Shown here: positions 16,943 to 24,312 of the stretch, piece after piece | Numbering within the stretch: the first letter of the stretch is position 1 | How the letters are laid out: every line of letters starts with the position of its first letter | NCBI GenBank assembly: GCA_015067715.1 | Contig: SVLY01000006.1 | Location: forward strand, 1 to 64,000 | DNA: 64,000 nucleotides | DNA from: Oscillospiraceae bacterium | Lineage (GTDB): Bacteria > Bacillota > Clostridia > Oscillospirales > QAMX01 | Direction: 5' to 3' | The notes under the pieces: model-generated | The model's database searches: none | The model's input: the letters and a program-made list of their open reading frames with translations, nothing else | Told to the model about the DNA's origin: nothing | Made by a program: the position numbers and the translations under genes

Positions 16943-17245
16943 ATGAAAAGAATTACCAAATCCAACATACCGAATAGTTTACCGTAGCATCCGTTGTGCT
17001 TGCTGCGGTTGCTAACTAAGAGAAAGCGGCGGGATCACGCCTACTTCTCTTATTCTTTTGAATATAGCTTGTCCAATTCCCATTGCTTTGGGTTATTCGC
17101 AATATATTCCGCAATCTCATGATAGTCTTCGCGACCGCGAATCACATGCTCATAAAACGAATTTTGAAACAGCTTATCAATAGGCTGCACCTTTTTACAC
17201 TGTCTGGTTGTAAGAGATTTATACGCACAAACGATATCCATGATC

Positions 17246-17273
17246 TTAGGGCGGGGGCTTGCTCCCGCCGTTT
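17246..17273 (+). repeat. REP-like palindrome, copy 2 (inside RAYT gene)
   Basis: The same GGCGGGGGC TT GCTCCCGCC core as copy 1, in the same orientation on the plus strand, so reversed relative to the RAYT gene. Confidence 0.85.
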
Positions 17274-17401
17274 CCTCCAACAATAGGATCGCATGAATAT
17301 GGTTGGGCATGATCACATATTGGTCAACTTTCAGCGAAGGATATCTTTGCTCCAGCAATACCAACTGCTCCTGCGCAATTTGACCGTATGCGGTATATTG
17401 A

Positions 17402-17432
17402 ATTTCGGCGGGAGCAAGCCCCCGCCCTACGA
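17402..17432 (-). repeat. REP-like palindrome, copy 3 (inside RAYT gene)
   Basis: The same core with CGTAG and GAAAT flanks identical to copy 1, oriented along the RAYT gene. Confidence 0.85.
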
Positions 17433-17646
17433 TACGGGATAACAGGCACCGTCTGCTTTGGGTGCAGATGGTAATAAAATACGCACCGGCGGTGCTGTAA
17501 TCATAGTGATCCAGGCGAGGGTGTTTTCTTTTCGGTAAGTTATTCTCCATAAATATCACCAAGGCTATTATATAGCAAGATCCGCAGTTCACAATGCCGA
17601 CTGCGGATTTTTCCATTAAGAACACGAAGTAAAACTCCGGGGTTTT

Positions 17647-18345
17647 TTATCTTATTGTATAGCCGTTCAGTTTCTTTCTCCGCTCCCGCCAGTCGGGGAT
17701 GTATTTTTCGACCTCGGCGTGGAAGCTTTTTGAGTGGTTTGGATGGAGGAAATGGCAGAACTCGTGGACGATAACGTATTCTGCGCACTCTGTTGGCACG
17801 GAGATAAGAGCCGTGTTCAGGGTGACGGTGTTTTTCGAGGGCATACAGCTTCCCCAACGGGAGGTCATCTTTTTGAACCGGAGCTCCGGAAAGGGGAATA
17901 AACCGTTGAAAAGGGGGTATAGCCCAAGGCAGAGCCCGGTGAGCTCAAGCCTGCACTGTCCCGAAAGCCAGCTCTCCGCCGCGCATCTTACTGCCGCGGC
18001 AGAGCCGAATTCCGGCAGACCCAGCCAAAGCACGTCTCCGGAGAGTGAAAAAACGGGTCGCTCAGACCAGTGCGGATCAAGGGTTAGCTCACGGCCGTGG
18101 TAGAAAAGCTTTTCGGATACGGGGGCAGGGGAGCTTTGACCAAGTCGCAAAAGGGCGTTGCGGACGAAGTCCGACCTCTGTAAAAGCACGGCTCTGGCCT
18201 CGAAAAAGCTCATCCATGACGGATATGAAACGCATACGCGTCCGTCTTGACGGACGCGTATGTTTATGTTTTTCACTTTTTTGGGGGTGAATTCGCAGGC
18301 CGCAGAGATATCTCCAAAGCTTACCGTTTCGGTACGGGCGGTCAT
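17647..18345 (-). CDS. YgjP-like (DUF45) metal-dependent hydrolase
   Basis: A 232-residue protein of the YgjP/DUF45 family, related to SprT-type zinc metallopeptidases. The zinc site is HEFCHFLHPNHSKSFH near residue 193, with HExxH supplying two histidines and a third downstream. RWGSCMPSKNTVTLN, upstream of it, is the other family signature. The physiological substrate is not established. The ATG at 18345 overlaps the recN stop by four bases and has GAGGAG upstream, so it is co-translated with recN. In sporulating Firmicutes this position after recN is usually taken by spoIVB. Confidence 0.85.
   Translation of the reverse strand: MTARTETVSFGDISAACEFTPKKVKNINIRVRQDGRVCVSYPSWMSFFEARAVLLQRSDFVRNALLRLGQSSPAPVSEKLFYHGRELTLDPHWSERPVFSLSGDVLWLGLPEFGSAAAVRCAAESWLSGQCRLELTGLCLGLYPLFNGLFPFPELRFKKMTSRWGSCMPSKNTVTLNTALISVPTECAEYVIVHEFCHFLHPNHSKSFHAEVEKYIPDWRERRKKLNGYTIR
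18233..18262. repeat. Perfect 14-base inverted repeat inside the ygjP-like gene
   Basis: CATACGCGTCCGTC and GACGGACGCGTATG are separated by two bases. They encode IRVRQDGRVCV in the N-terminal domain. No T-run follows on either side. Confidence 0.6.
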
Positions 18346-20048
18346 AAGAGCTCCTCTGTGCGGCGGGCGGCGGAGGCGAGCTGTTCGGCGGCGGCGGCAC
18401 GGATGGCCTCGGAAAAGCCCTCGCCGGCGTTGATGCGGGCGATCTCGGAGATTCGCCCTTCCCGGTCAAGCTCAGTGACCTCGGTGACGGTACGGTCACC
18501 GACCGCACCCTTGCGGATGAGGAAGTGGGCAGATGCAGATGCCGCAAGCTGGCTCAAATGGGTAACGCAGAGCACCTGAGTATCCCGGGAGAGACGGGCG
18601 AGCCTGTCTGCCACGCGGGAGGCGGCAATACCGCTTATGCCGGTGTCGATCTCGTCGAAAATGAGTGTGCCCGGGGAGTTGTCCTCAGAGCCCCCTGCAG
18701 TGCAAAGTGCGAGCATGACCCGGGAAAGCTCACCGCCGGAGGCGCTTCGGGCAAGAGGCCGGAAGCCCTCGCCCCGGTTTGCGGCAAGGAAAAACTCCGC
18801 AACGTCGATACCGTCGTTGCCGAAGATGACCCGTCCGTCCCTCTGACGGGGGTCAAGCTGTACCCGGAACTTTGCCCCTGCCATGCAGAGGTATTCAAGC
18901 TCTCCGCAAACTGCGGCCTCAAGCTTTTTTGCGGCAGAGGCCCGGTTGGCGGACAGGTTCTTTGCGGCGGCAAGTGTGATTTCGTACTGGGTGCGGTATT
19001 CCTCTTCAAGGGCTTTGGCCGCATCCTCGTAGTTTTCAAGGGAGGCAAGCTCGTCTTTTGCCCTGTCCAGATATTCAATGGCAGACTCAATAGATCCGCC
19101 GTATTTTTTGCGGATGGAAGAAAGGGCGGCAAGACGGTCTTCGATGCGGTCTATGTCCCTTTCGGAGAAGTTCAGATTTTCAAGGGCGATGTCCACCCTT
19201 TCGGCGCAGTCCCGGACGGTCAGAGCGGCCTCCTCCAAAGCGGCGGCCGCGGCGGCCATCTCTTCGCCCAAAGCGTCGCCAACGGTGCGGACGAAGCCTG
19301 CGGCAGAGGCGAGCCTTTCGGAAACGGAGTTTTCCTCGTCCCCCAGCTCTCCTGCGGCGCATTTCAGTGCAGAGGCCAGCTTTTCGGAGTCCCGCATGAG
19401 CTTGCGGGATTTTTCCAGCTCCTCAAGCTCTCCGGGCATGAGTGCGGCGCTTTCCAGCTCGTTTATCTGAAATTCAAGTATGGAGGCTCTTCTCTCCCGC
19501 TCGCCTGCGTCCGAAAGCACGGCCTTCTGGCGCTTGCGGATGTCCTTGAGCTTTGCAAGCTCGGCGGAATAGGCGGATTTCAGGTCTGTGTTTGCGGCGA
19601 AGCCGTCCAGAATGCCGATGTGAACGGCGGGGTCCAAAAGCACCCGGCTGTCGTGCTGGCCGTGGATGCTCACAAGACAGGCGCCAAGCTCCTTGAGGGT
19701 TGCAAGCGAGATCGGCGAGCCGTTTGCCCGGCAGACGTTGCGCCCGTCGGCGTAGAGCCGCCGCTCCAGCGAAAGAGTGCCGTCCGGCGAGAGCTCGGCT
19801 CCGGCTTCGGCCAGTATCTTTTCCGCCTTTTCACCGGGAGCGGTGAACCAGCCGGAGACCGCGGCAAAACGCTCCCCCGACCGGATAAGGTCGCGGGAGG
19901 TGCGTTCGCCAAGCAACGCTCCGATGGAGTCGATTATAATTGACTTACCGGCGCCGGTCTCGCCCGTGAGCACGTTAAAGCCCTCGCGAAAGTCCACGTC
20001 GGTCTTTTGAATTACTGCTATGTTTTCAATGTGAAGAAGTCCGAGCAA
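18342..20048 (-). CDS. recN: DNA repair protein RecN
   Basis: An SMC-like ATPase that acts early at double-strand breaks. The 568-residue protein has Walker A GETGAGKS at residues 29-36, two long coiled-coil arms in the middle, the ABC signature SGGELSRVMLALC, and Walker B LIFDEIDTGISG near residue 460. It starts with TTG at 20048 after GGGGG, and is followed by an overlapping ygjP-like gene. argR lies 25 bases upstream on the same strand. Confidence 0.95.
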   Translation of the reverse strand: MLGLLHIENIAVIQKTDVDFREGFNVLTGETGAGKSIIIDSIGALLGERTSRDLIRSGERFAAVSGWFTAPGEKAEKILAEAGAELSPDGTLSLERRLYADGRNVCRANGSPISLATLKELGACLVSIHGQHDSRVLLDPAVHIGILDGFAANTDLKSAYSAELAKLKDIRKRQKAVLSDAGERERRASILEFQINELESAALMPGELEELEKSRKLMRDSEKLASALKCAAGELGDEENSVSERLASAAGFVRTVGDALGEEMAAAAAALEEAALTVRDCAERVDIALENLNFSERDIDRIEDRLAALSSIRKKYGGSIESAIEYLDRAKDELASLENYEDAAKALEEEYRTQYEITLAAAKNLSANRASAAKKLEAAVCGELEYLCMAGAKFRVQLDPRQRDGRVIFGNDGIDVAEFFLAANRGEGFRPLARSASGGELSRVMLALCTAGGSEDNSPGTLIFDEIDTGISGIAASRVADRLARLSRDTQVLCVTHLSQLAASASAHFLIRKGAVGDRTVTEVTELDREGRISEIARINAGEGFSEAIRAAAAEQLASAARRTEELL

Positions 20049-20072
20049 GGTCTTTTTCCCCCGTGGGCAAAA

Positions 20073-20525
20073 TTACTTGAGCATTTTTTTGATCTCTTCG
20101 CAAAGCTGAGCCGCCCGCTCCTGGTCGCGGATGACGAAAAAGATGGTATCGTCTCCCGCAAGTGAGCCAACGACGTGGTTCATGTTCATGGCCTCAACGG
20201 CAATGGCAGAGGCGTTTGCAACGCCGGGAAGGGTCTTGATAACCAGCAGGTTTCCGGCGTAGTCCACGTTGACAACGCTCTCCCGGAAGATGTTGCGGAA
20301 GCGTGAGGTGGTGTCCCCCACAACGTCGCCGGAGGCGGTGGCATAGCGGTATTTTCCGGTCTGGTCAAGTACCTTGATAATGCGGAGCTCTTTTATATCG
20401 CGGGAGACGGTGGCCTGGGTAACGTCAAAGCCCGCGGCGCGAAGTCTGTCTGAAAGCTCCTTCTGGGTCTCGATGGGGTGATCTTCAATAAGCTTGAGGA
20501 TCAGGTTTTGGCGCTGAAACTTCAT
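20073..20525 (-). CDS. argR: Arginine repressor
   Basis: A hexameric arginine-responsive regulator of 150 residues. The N-terminal winged helix spans roughly residues 1-70 and includes QATVSRDIKELRIIKV. The C-terminal arginine-binding and oligomerisation domain contains GSLAGDDTIFFVI. ATG 20525 has GGAGG nearby. Position between tlyA and recN matches the conserved Firmicutes order. No arginine biosynthetic genes are in the window. Confidence 0.95.
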   Translation of the reverse strand: MKFQRQNLILKLIEDHPIETQKELSDRLRAAGFDVTQATVSRDIKELRIIKVLDQTGKYRYATASGDVVGDTTSRFRNIFRESVVNVDYAGNLLVIKTLPGVANASAIAVEAMNMNHVVGSLAGDDTIFFVIRDQERAAQLCEEIKKMLK

Positions 20526-20575
20526 TTTGGGTCTATCCTCCTGCCCCAGGGGGGCATAATGTTCTGTGTTGCGGG

Positions 20576-21364
20576 TCAGTTTTTGCCGAATGCCGCATTA
20601 ACTGCGGCCTCGGGAGAGACGGGAGCAACCGTGTCGGCAAGGTACAAAAGGTATTCCCGGTTTCCGTCGCCCCCGGAGATGGGGCTTGGGATCAGCCCGG
20701 AGACCCTGTACCCAAGGCTTTGGGCAAAGGCGATAACGCTGTGGAGCACCCGGACGTGGTCGGCGGGTCTTTTCACCACCCCGTGCTTGTCAAGGGCGCT
20801 TTTTCCGGCCTCGAACTGGGGCTTTACAAGTGCGATCACCGCACCGGCATTTTCGCACACGGCACGCACGGCGGGCGCGTCCAGTATTTTTGTGAGAGAG
20901 ATAAATGAAACGTCTATTGAGCACAGCTCCGCCCCGGCGGTCATCTCCGGGGAGAGGGTGCGCACGTCGGTCTTTTCAAGGTTTGTGACTCGGCTGTCTG
21001 ATGAAAGAATCGGGGCGAGCTGATCCCTGCCCACGTCCACGGCAAAGACCCCTGATGCGCCCTTTTCCAGCCACACCTGGGTAAAGCCACCGGTGGATGC
21101 GCCGACGTCAAGGCAGACCTTTCCCCTTACCTCGGGGGAAAAGGCCTCCAGAGCGGCAAGGAGCTTGTACGCCCCACGGCCGACGTATTCTTTTTCGGGG
21201 GTGAGTTCAATACTCTGTTCCGGAGAGACCTTTGCGGAGGCTTTGGTTATCTTTTTACCGTCCACGAAAACTCTGCCGGAGGTTATCGCGTTCTGTGCCT
21301 TGGTGCGGCTGTCGCAAAGGCCGCGCTCAAGAAGCAAAACGTCAAGTCGCTTATCTGTTTCCAC
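20576..21364 (-). CDS. tlyA: TlyA family rRNA 2'-O-methyltransferase
   Basis: The 262-residue protein has an N-terminal S4 RNA-binding domain (TDKRLDVLLLERGLCDSR) and a Rossmann methyltransferase domain with LDVGASTGGFTQVWLEKGA. TlyA proteins 2'-O-methylate cytidines in 16S and sometimes 23S rRNA. GTG 21364 is chosen as start: it follows GGAG by eight bases, the homologous N terminus begins there, and it overlaps the end of dxs by 14 bases. A longer frame from 21433 would lie wholly inside dxs. Confidence 0.93.
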   Translation of the reverse strand: METDKRLDVLLLERGLCDSRTKAQNAITSGRVFVDGKKITKASAKVSPEQSIELTPEKEYVGRGAYKLLAALEAFSPEVRGKVCLDVGASTGGFTQVWLEKGASGVFAVDVGRDQLAPILSSDSRVTNLEKTDVRTLSPEMTAGAELCSIDVSFISLTKILDAPAVRAVCENAGAVIALVKPQFEAGKSALDKHGVVKRPADHVRVLHSVIAFAQSLGYRVSGLIPSPISGGDGNREYLLYLADTVAPVSPEAAVNAAFGKN

Positions 21365-23213
21365 GGCAGATCTCCGTTGCCCTGCGGGCAATTCCCGGGG
21401 CGTCAAGCCCGGCCTCGGCCATGAGCCCCTCAACGCTGTCCGCAGAATAGTAGCGGTTTTGGGCGTTTTGGGCGTAGACCTGTCTGTGGGGGAGCATGGA
21501 GGCGAGCCGCGCGGCCATACAGCCGGAGTCGGAAAGCTCCTCGCAGAAGAGAATGGGGCCGGAAGAGAGCCTGTCTATATCCTCTGCGGGCAGGGGAAGA
21601 ATTTGGGTGAGCTTGATTACTGCGGCGGAGATACCCTGTTCATTAAGAAGCTCTGCGGCGGCAAGCACGTTGTCCGTAAGCCGCCCGGCGGTGACGAGGG
21701 TGAGCTCATCCCCTGTTTTAAGCACCGCGGCGGAGTCTTTTGAAGTGTCGCCATCAAATGCCGCTCCCGCACCCCGGGGGTAACGGATGGCGGCGGGGGA
21801 GGAGGGGTCGCTGTGGACGGTGTCCATAACGCTTTCAAGCTCGGCGGAGTTTGCCGGCATGTATATTTTCATGCCGGGCACCAGCGAGAGCATTCCAACG
21901 TCGTAGAGTCCCTGGTGGGTCTCACCGTCCCCGGCGACGAAGCCTGCCCGGTCTATGCAGAACACAACGGGGAGATTCATAATGCCCACGTCGTGCATTA
22001 TCTGGTCGAAGGAGCGCTGGATAAAGGTGGAGTATATGGCGCAGAAGGGACGTATGCCGCCGGCGGAAAGACCTGCCGACATGGTTACGGCGTGTTCCTC
22101 GGCAATGCCCACGTCGAAGTATCTGTTGGGATATTTTTTTGCAAAGCCGTCAAGCCCGGCGCCCTTTTGCATGGCGGCGGTTATGGCAGCGATCTTTTTA
22201 TCTTTTTTGGCAAGCTCACAGAGCTTGTTACCAAAGACTGAGCTCATTGACTCTCCCGAAGAGGGGGGACATACGCCGGTTTTGGGATCGAAGGAGGACA
22301 CGGCGTGGAACTTTTCCGGGTCGGCCATGCTGGGGCCCCAGCCCTTGCCCTTTTGGGTCACGGCGTGGATAACGACGGGGCGGTCGTAGGTCTTTATCTC
22401 GTTGAATATCTGAATAAGGGCAGAGATATCGTGACCGTCCACGGGGCCAACGTATTTAAAGCCCAGGCACTCGAAAAACGCGCTGGGGATAATGGAGTAT
22501 TTAATGCTGTTCTTAATACGTGTAAAGGCGGAATCCAGCATTTCTCCGGCGGGAAGAGCCCGCATAACGGAGTGATAGGTGTTTTTTGCGTCCAGATATT
22601 CCTTGTTCAGGCGCATTTTGGACAGCACCGAGGAAAAGGAACCCACGGTGTTGCCTATGGCCATGCCGTTGTCGTTGAAGACCACAACAACGGGAAGACG
22701 GGACGCACCTGCGTCGTTGAGAGCCTCGGTGACCATGCCCCCGGCAAGGGCGCCGTCCCCCAAAAAGGCGATAAAGCGCCGGTGGGGGTCACCGCCGGAG
22801 AGCCTGTGGGCACGGGCGAGACCCACCGCGGCAGAGACGGAGGTCGATCCGTGACCCGCCACGAAGGCGTCGGTATTGCTCTCGGCAGGCTTTGGAAAGC
22901 CCTCGAGACCGCCTTTTTTACGCAGGGAGGAAAAGCCGGAAAACCTTCCGGTGAGGAGCTTGTGGGTGTAACACTGGTGGCCAACGTCGAAGATAAGCCT
23001 GTCCCGGGAGGTGTCGAAACAGTATTCAAGTGCAACGGAAAGCTCAACCGCCCCCAGGTTCGATGCAAGGTGGCCTCCGGTTTTGGAGAGGCTTTCGATA
23101 AGAAAGCTTCTGATCTCGGTGCAAAGGGCGCGGAGCTCAGAAACGCTGTAGGAATGGAGCTTTTTATTTATATCCGGCGAAGAAAGCCGGGGGTATTTAC
23201 GGTCTTGTGACAT
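21351..23213 (-). CDS. dxs: 1-deoxy-D-xylulose-5-phosphate synthase
   Basis: This thiamine-diphosphate enzyme condenses pyruvate and glyceraldehyde-3-phosphate in the first step of the MEP isoprenoid pathway. The 620-residue protein has GDGALAGGMVTEALNDAG for Mg-ThDP binding and the second-domain motif VGIAEEHAVTMSAGL. ATG 23213 is preferred (GGAG eight bases upstream) over an upstream in-frame ATG at 23252. The promoter is at 23267-23295. It leads the dxs-tlyA-argR-recN run. Confidence 0.96.
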   Translation of the reverse strand: MSQDRKYPRLSSPDINKKLHSYSVSELRALCTEIRSFLIESLSKTGGHLASNLGAVELSVALEYCFDTSRDRLIFDVGHQCYTHKLLTGRFSGFSSLRKKGGLEGFPKPAESNTDAFVAGHGSTSVSAAVGLARAHRLSGGDPHRRFIAFLGDGALAGGMVTEALNDAGASRLPVVVVFNDNGMAIGNTVGSFSSVLSKMRLNKEYLDAKNTYHSVMRALPAGEMLDSAFTRIKNSIKYSIIPSAFFECLGFKYVGPVDGHDISALIQIFNEIKTYDRPVVIHAVTQKGKGWGPSMADPEKFHAVSSFDPKTGVCPPSSGESMSSVFGNKLCELAKKDKKIAAITAAMQKGAGLDGFAKKYPNRYFDVGIAEEHAVTMSAGLSAGGIRPFCAIYSTFIQRSFDQIMHDVGIMNLPVVFCIDRAGFVAGDGETHQGLYDVGMLSLVPGMKIYMPANSAELESVMDTVHSDPSSPAAIRYPRGAGAAFDGDTSKDSAAVLKTGDELTLVTAGRLTDNVLAAAELLNEQGISAAVIKLTQILPLPAEDIDRLSSGPILFCEELSDSGCMAARLASMLPHRQVYAQNAQNRYYSADSVEGLMAEAGLDAPGIARRATEICRGNR

Positions 23214-23266
23214 GGAATTATCTCCGTTCAGGTGTGAAAGGGCAGGGGGCATTTCCCTACCCGGTT

Positions 23267-23295
23267 ATTGTATCACACCGGGAGTTCAAATGCAA
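23267..23295 (-). promoter_or_regulatory. Promoter of the dxs run
   Basis: On the minus strand TTGCAT and TACAAT are separated by 17 bases, about 55 bases before the dxs start codon. Confidence 0.65.
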
Positions 23296-23384
23296 GTGTG
23301 TTCTGTATATATATACGCTTTTTGTATAAATGTCCCGTCTCCGGAGGGATTTTTCGGCAATACGGAGAACTTGTTTTGAAGCTG

Positions 23385-23413
23385 TTGACAACGGCACCCG
23401 ATAATATTATAAT
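23385..23413 (+). promoter_or_regulatory. Perfect consensus promoter ahead of the hydrogenase-Hdr-fumarate reductase operon
   Basis: TTGACA and TATAAT are separated by exactly 17 bases. The first gene, the esterase at 23450, follows after about 35 bases. No terminator is seen from here to 36930, so this promoter may serve all 13 genes. Confidence 0.85.
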
Positions 23414-23449
23414 AATGTAGAATGGCGTAAAATGGAGGTCGAGTGCCTT

Positions 23450-24295
23450 ATGATCTGCGACAAGATAAATCTCAACGAAGAGTTCCCCGGATTACCCATG
23501 AATAAACGGCCGGCTATACTGGAATGCTGCTGCCGTTCTCCGCTGTTTTCTCCCGCTGAAAAGTATCCCGCAATGATCGTTTGCCCCGGCGGCGGATACT
23601 GGGGCACCGCTCCCCACGAGGGCGAGCCCGTTGCTCTGGCAATGCTGGGAGAGGGTATTCAGAGCTTCGTTCTCTGGTACACCGTTCCCGATTCCTCCTG
23701 GCCCCAGTACCATCTTGAGCTTGCCGCCGCAGTGCTCTGGATAAGACGTAACGCCGGGCGCCTGGGTGTGGACGAAAACGCCATCTCCGTTCTGGGCTTT
23801 TCTGCCGGATGCCATCTGGCCGGAAGCTATTCCGTCAACTGGGGAGACCCCATTTTTTACGAAACTCTGGGCGCAGAGCGTGAAGAGCTGAGAGTGAACG
23901 GCATGGTGCTTTGCTACGGCGTGCTCTACTCCGACGGGCCCTACGTCCATAAGGGAAGCATGGACAATCTCTTTAAGGGAAACGCCACTCCCGAGCTTCT
24001 GAAGAAAATGTCCGTTCCGGACAATATCACCCCCGAGACTCCTCCCGCGTTCATCTGGCACACCGCCGAGGACAACGGAGTTCCCGTTGAAAACAGCCTG
24101 GGGGTCGCCGCGGCTATGAGCGCGGCAAAGCGCCCCTTCGAGCTCCACGTCTATCCCCACGGGGGTCACGGTCTGTCCCTTGGATCCTGGCTTGTACAGC
24201 ATCCGGACAACCGCGCCAACGGCAACAAGACCGTTGCAAAATGGATCCGCGACTGCGCCGATTGGGTCAAGAGCACCTTTGGATACGATTTTTAA
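23450..24295 (+). CDS. Alpha/beta hydrolase, acetyl-esterase type
   Basis: A 281-residue alpha/beta hydrolase. The oxyanion-hole segment is CPGGGYWG, the nucleophile elbow is GFSAGCH near residue 118, the acid is probably in HTAEDNGVP, and the histidine in HGGHGLS. Similar proteins remove acetyl or feruloyl groups from plant polysaccharides. There is no signal peptide, so it would act on imported oligosaccharides. ATG 23450 follows GGAGG by 11 bases. It is separated from the hydrogenase by only 17 bases, which is unexpected for an esterase and may reflect fortuitous operon joining. Confidence 0.75.
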   Translation: MICDKINLNEEFPGLPMNKRPAILECCCRSPLFSPAEKYPAMIVCPGGGYWGTAPHEGEPVALAMLGEGIQSFVLWYTVPDSSWPQYHLELAAAVLWIRRNAGRLGVDENAISVLGFSAGCHLAGSYSVNWGDPIFYETLGAEREELRVNGMVLCYGVLYSDGPYVHKGSMDNLFKGNATPELLKKMSVPDNITPETPPAFIWHTAEDNGVPVENSLGVAAAMSAAKRPFELHVYPHGGHGLSLGSWLVQHPDNRANGNKTVAKWIRDCADWVKSTFGYDF

Positions 24296-24312
24296 AGGCA
24301 GGACCGTTTTAT

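Larger units (their letters stand above)
17050..17550 (-). mobile_element. RAYT (REP-associated tyrosine transposase, IS200-like) carrying two in-frame REPs
   Basis: A 166-residue Y1-type HUH transposase. The HUH motif is VIMPNHIHAILLL near residues 76-88, and the catalytic tyrosine region is EIAEYIANNP near the C terminus. RAYTs are domesticated relatives of IS200 transposases associated with REP palindromes. Two copies of the local REP sequence lie inside this gene. One in forward orientation encodes IVGRGLAPAEI near residues 40-50. One in reverse orientation encodes ETAGASPRPKI near 93-103. Neither breaks the frame. Start ATG 17550 is chosen for GGTGA seven bases upstream and because the family N terminus (LPKRKHPRLDHYDYS) begins there. 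Confidence 0.88.
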
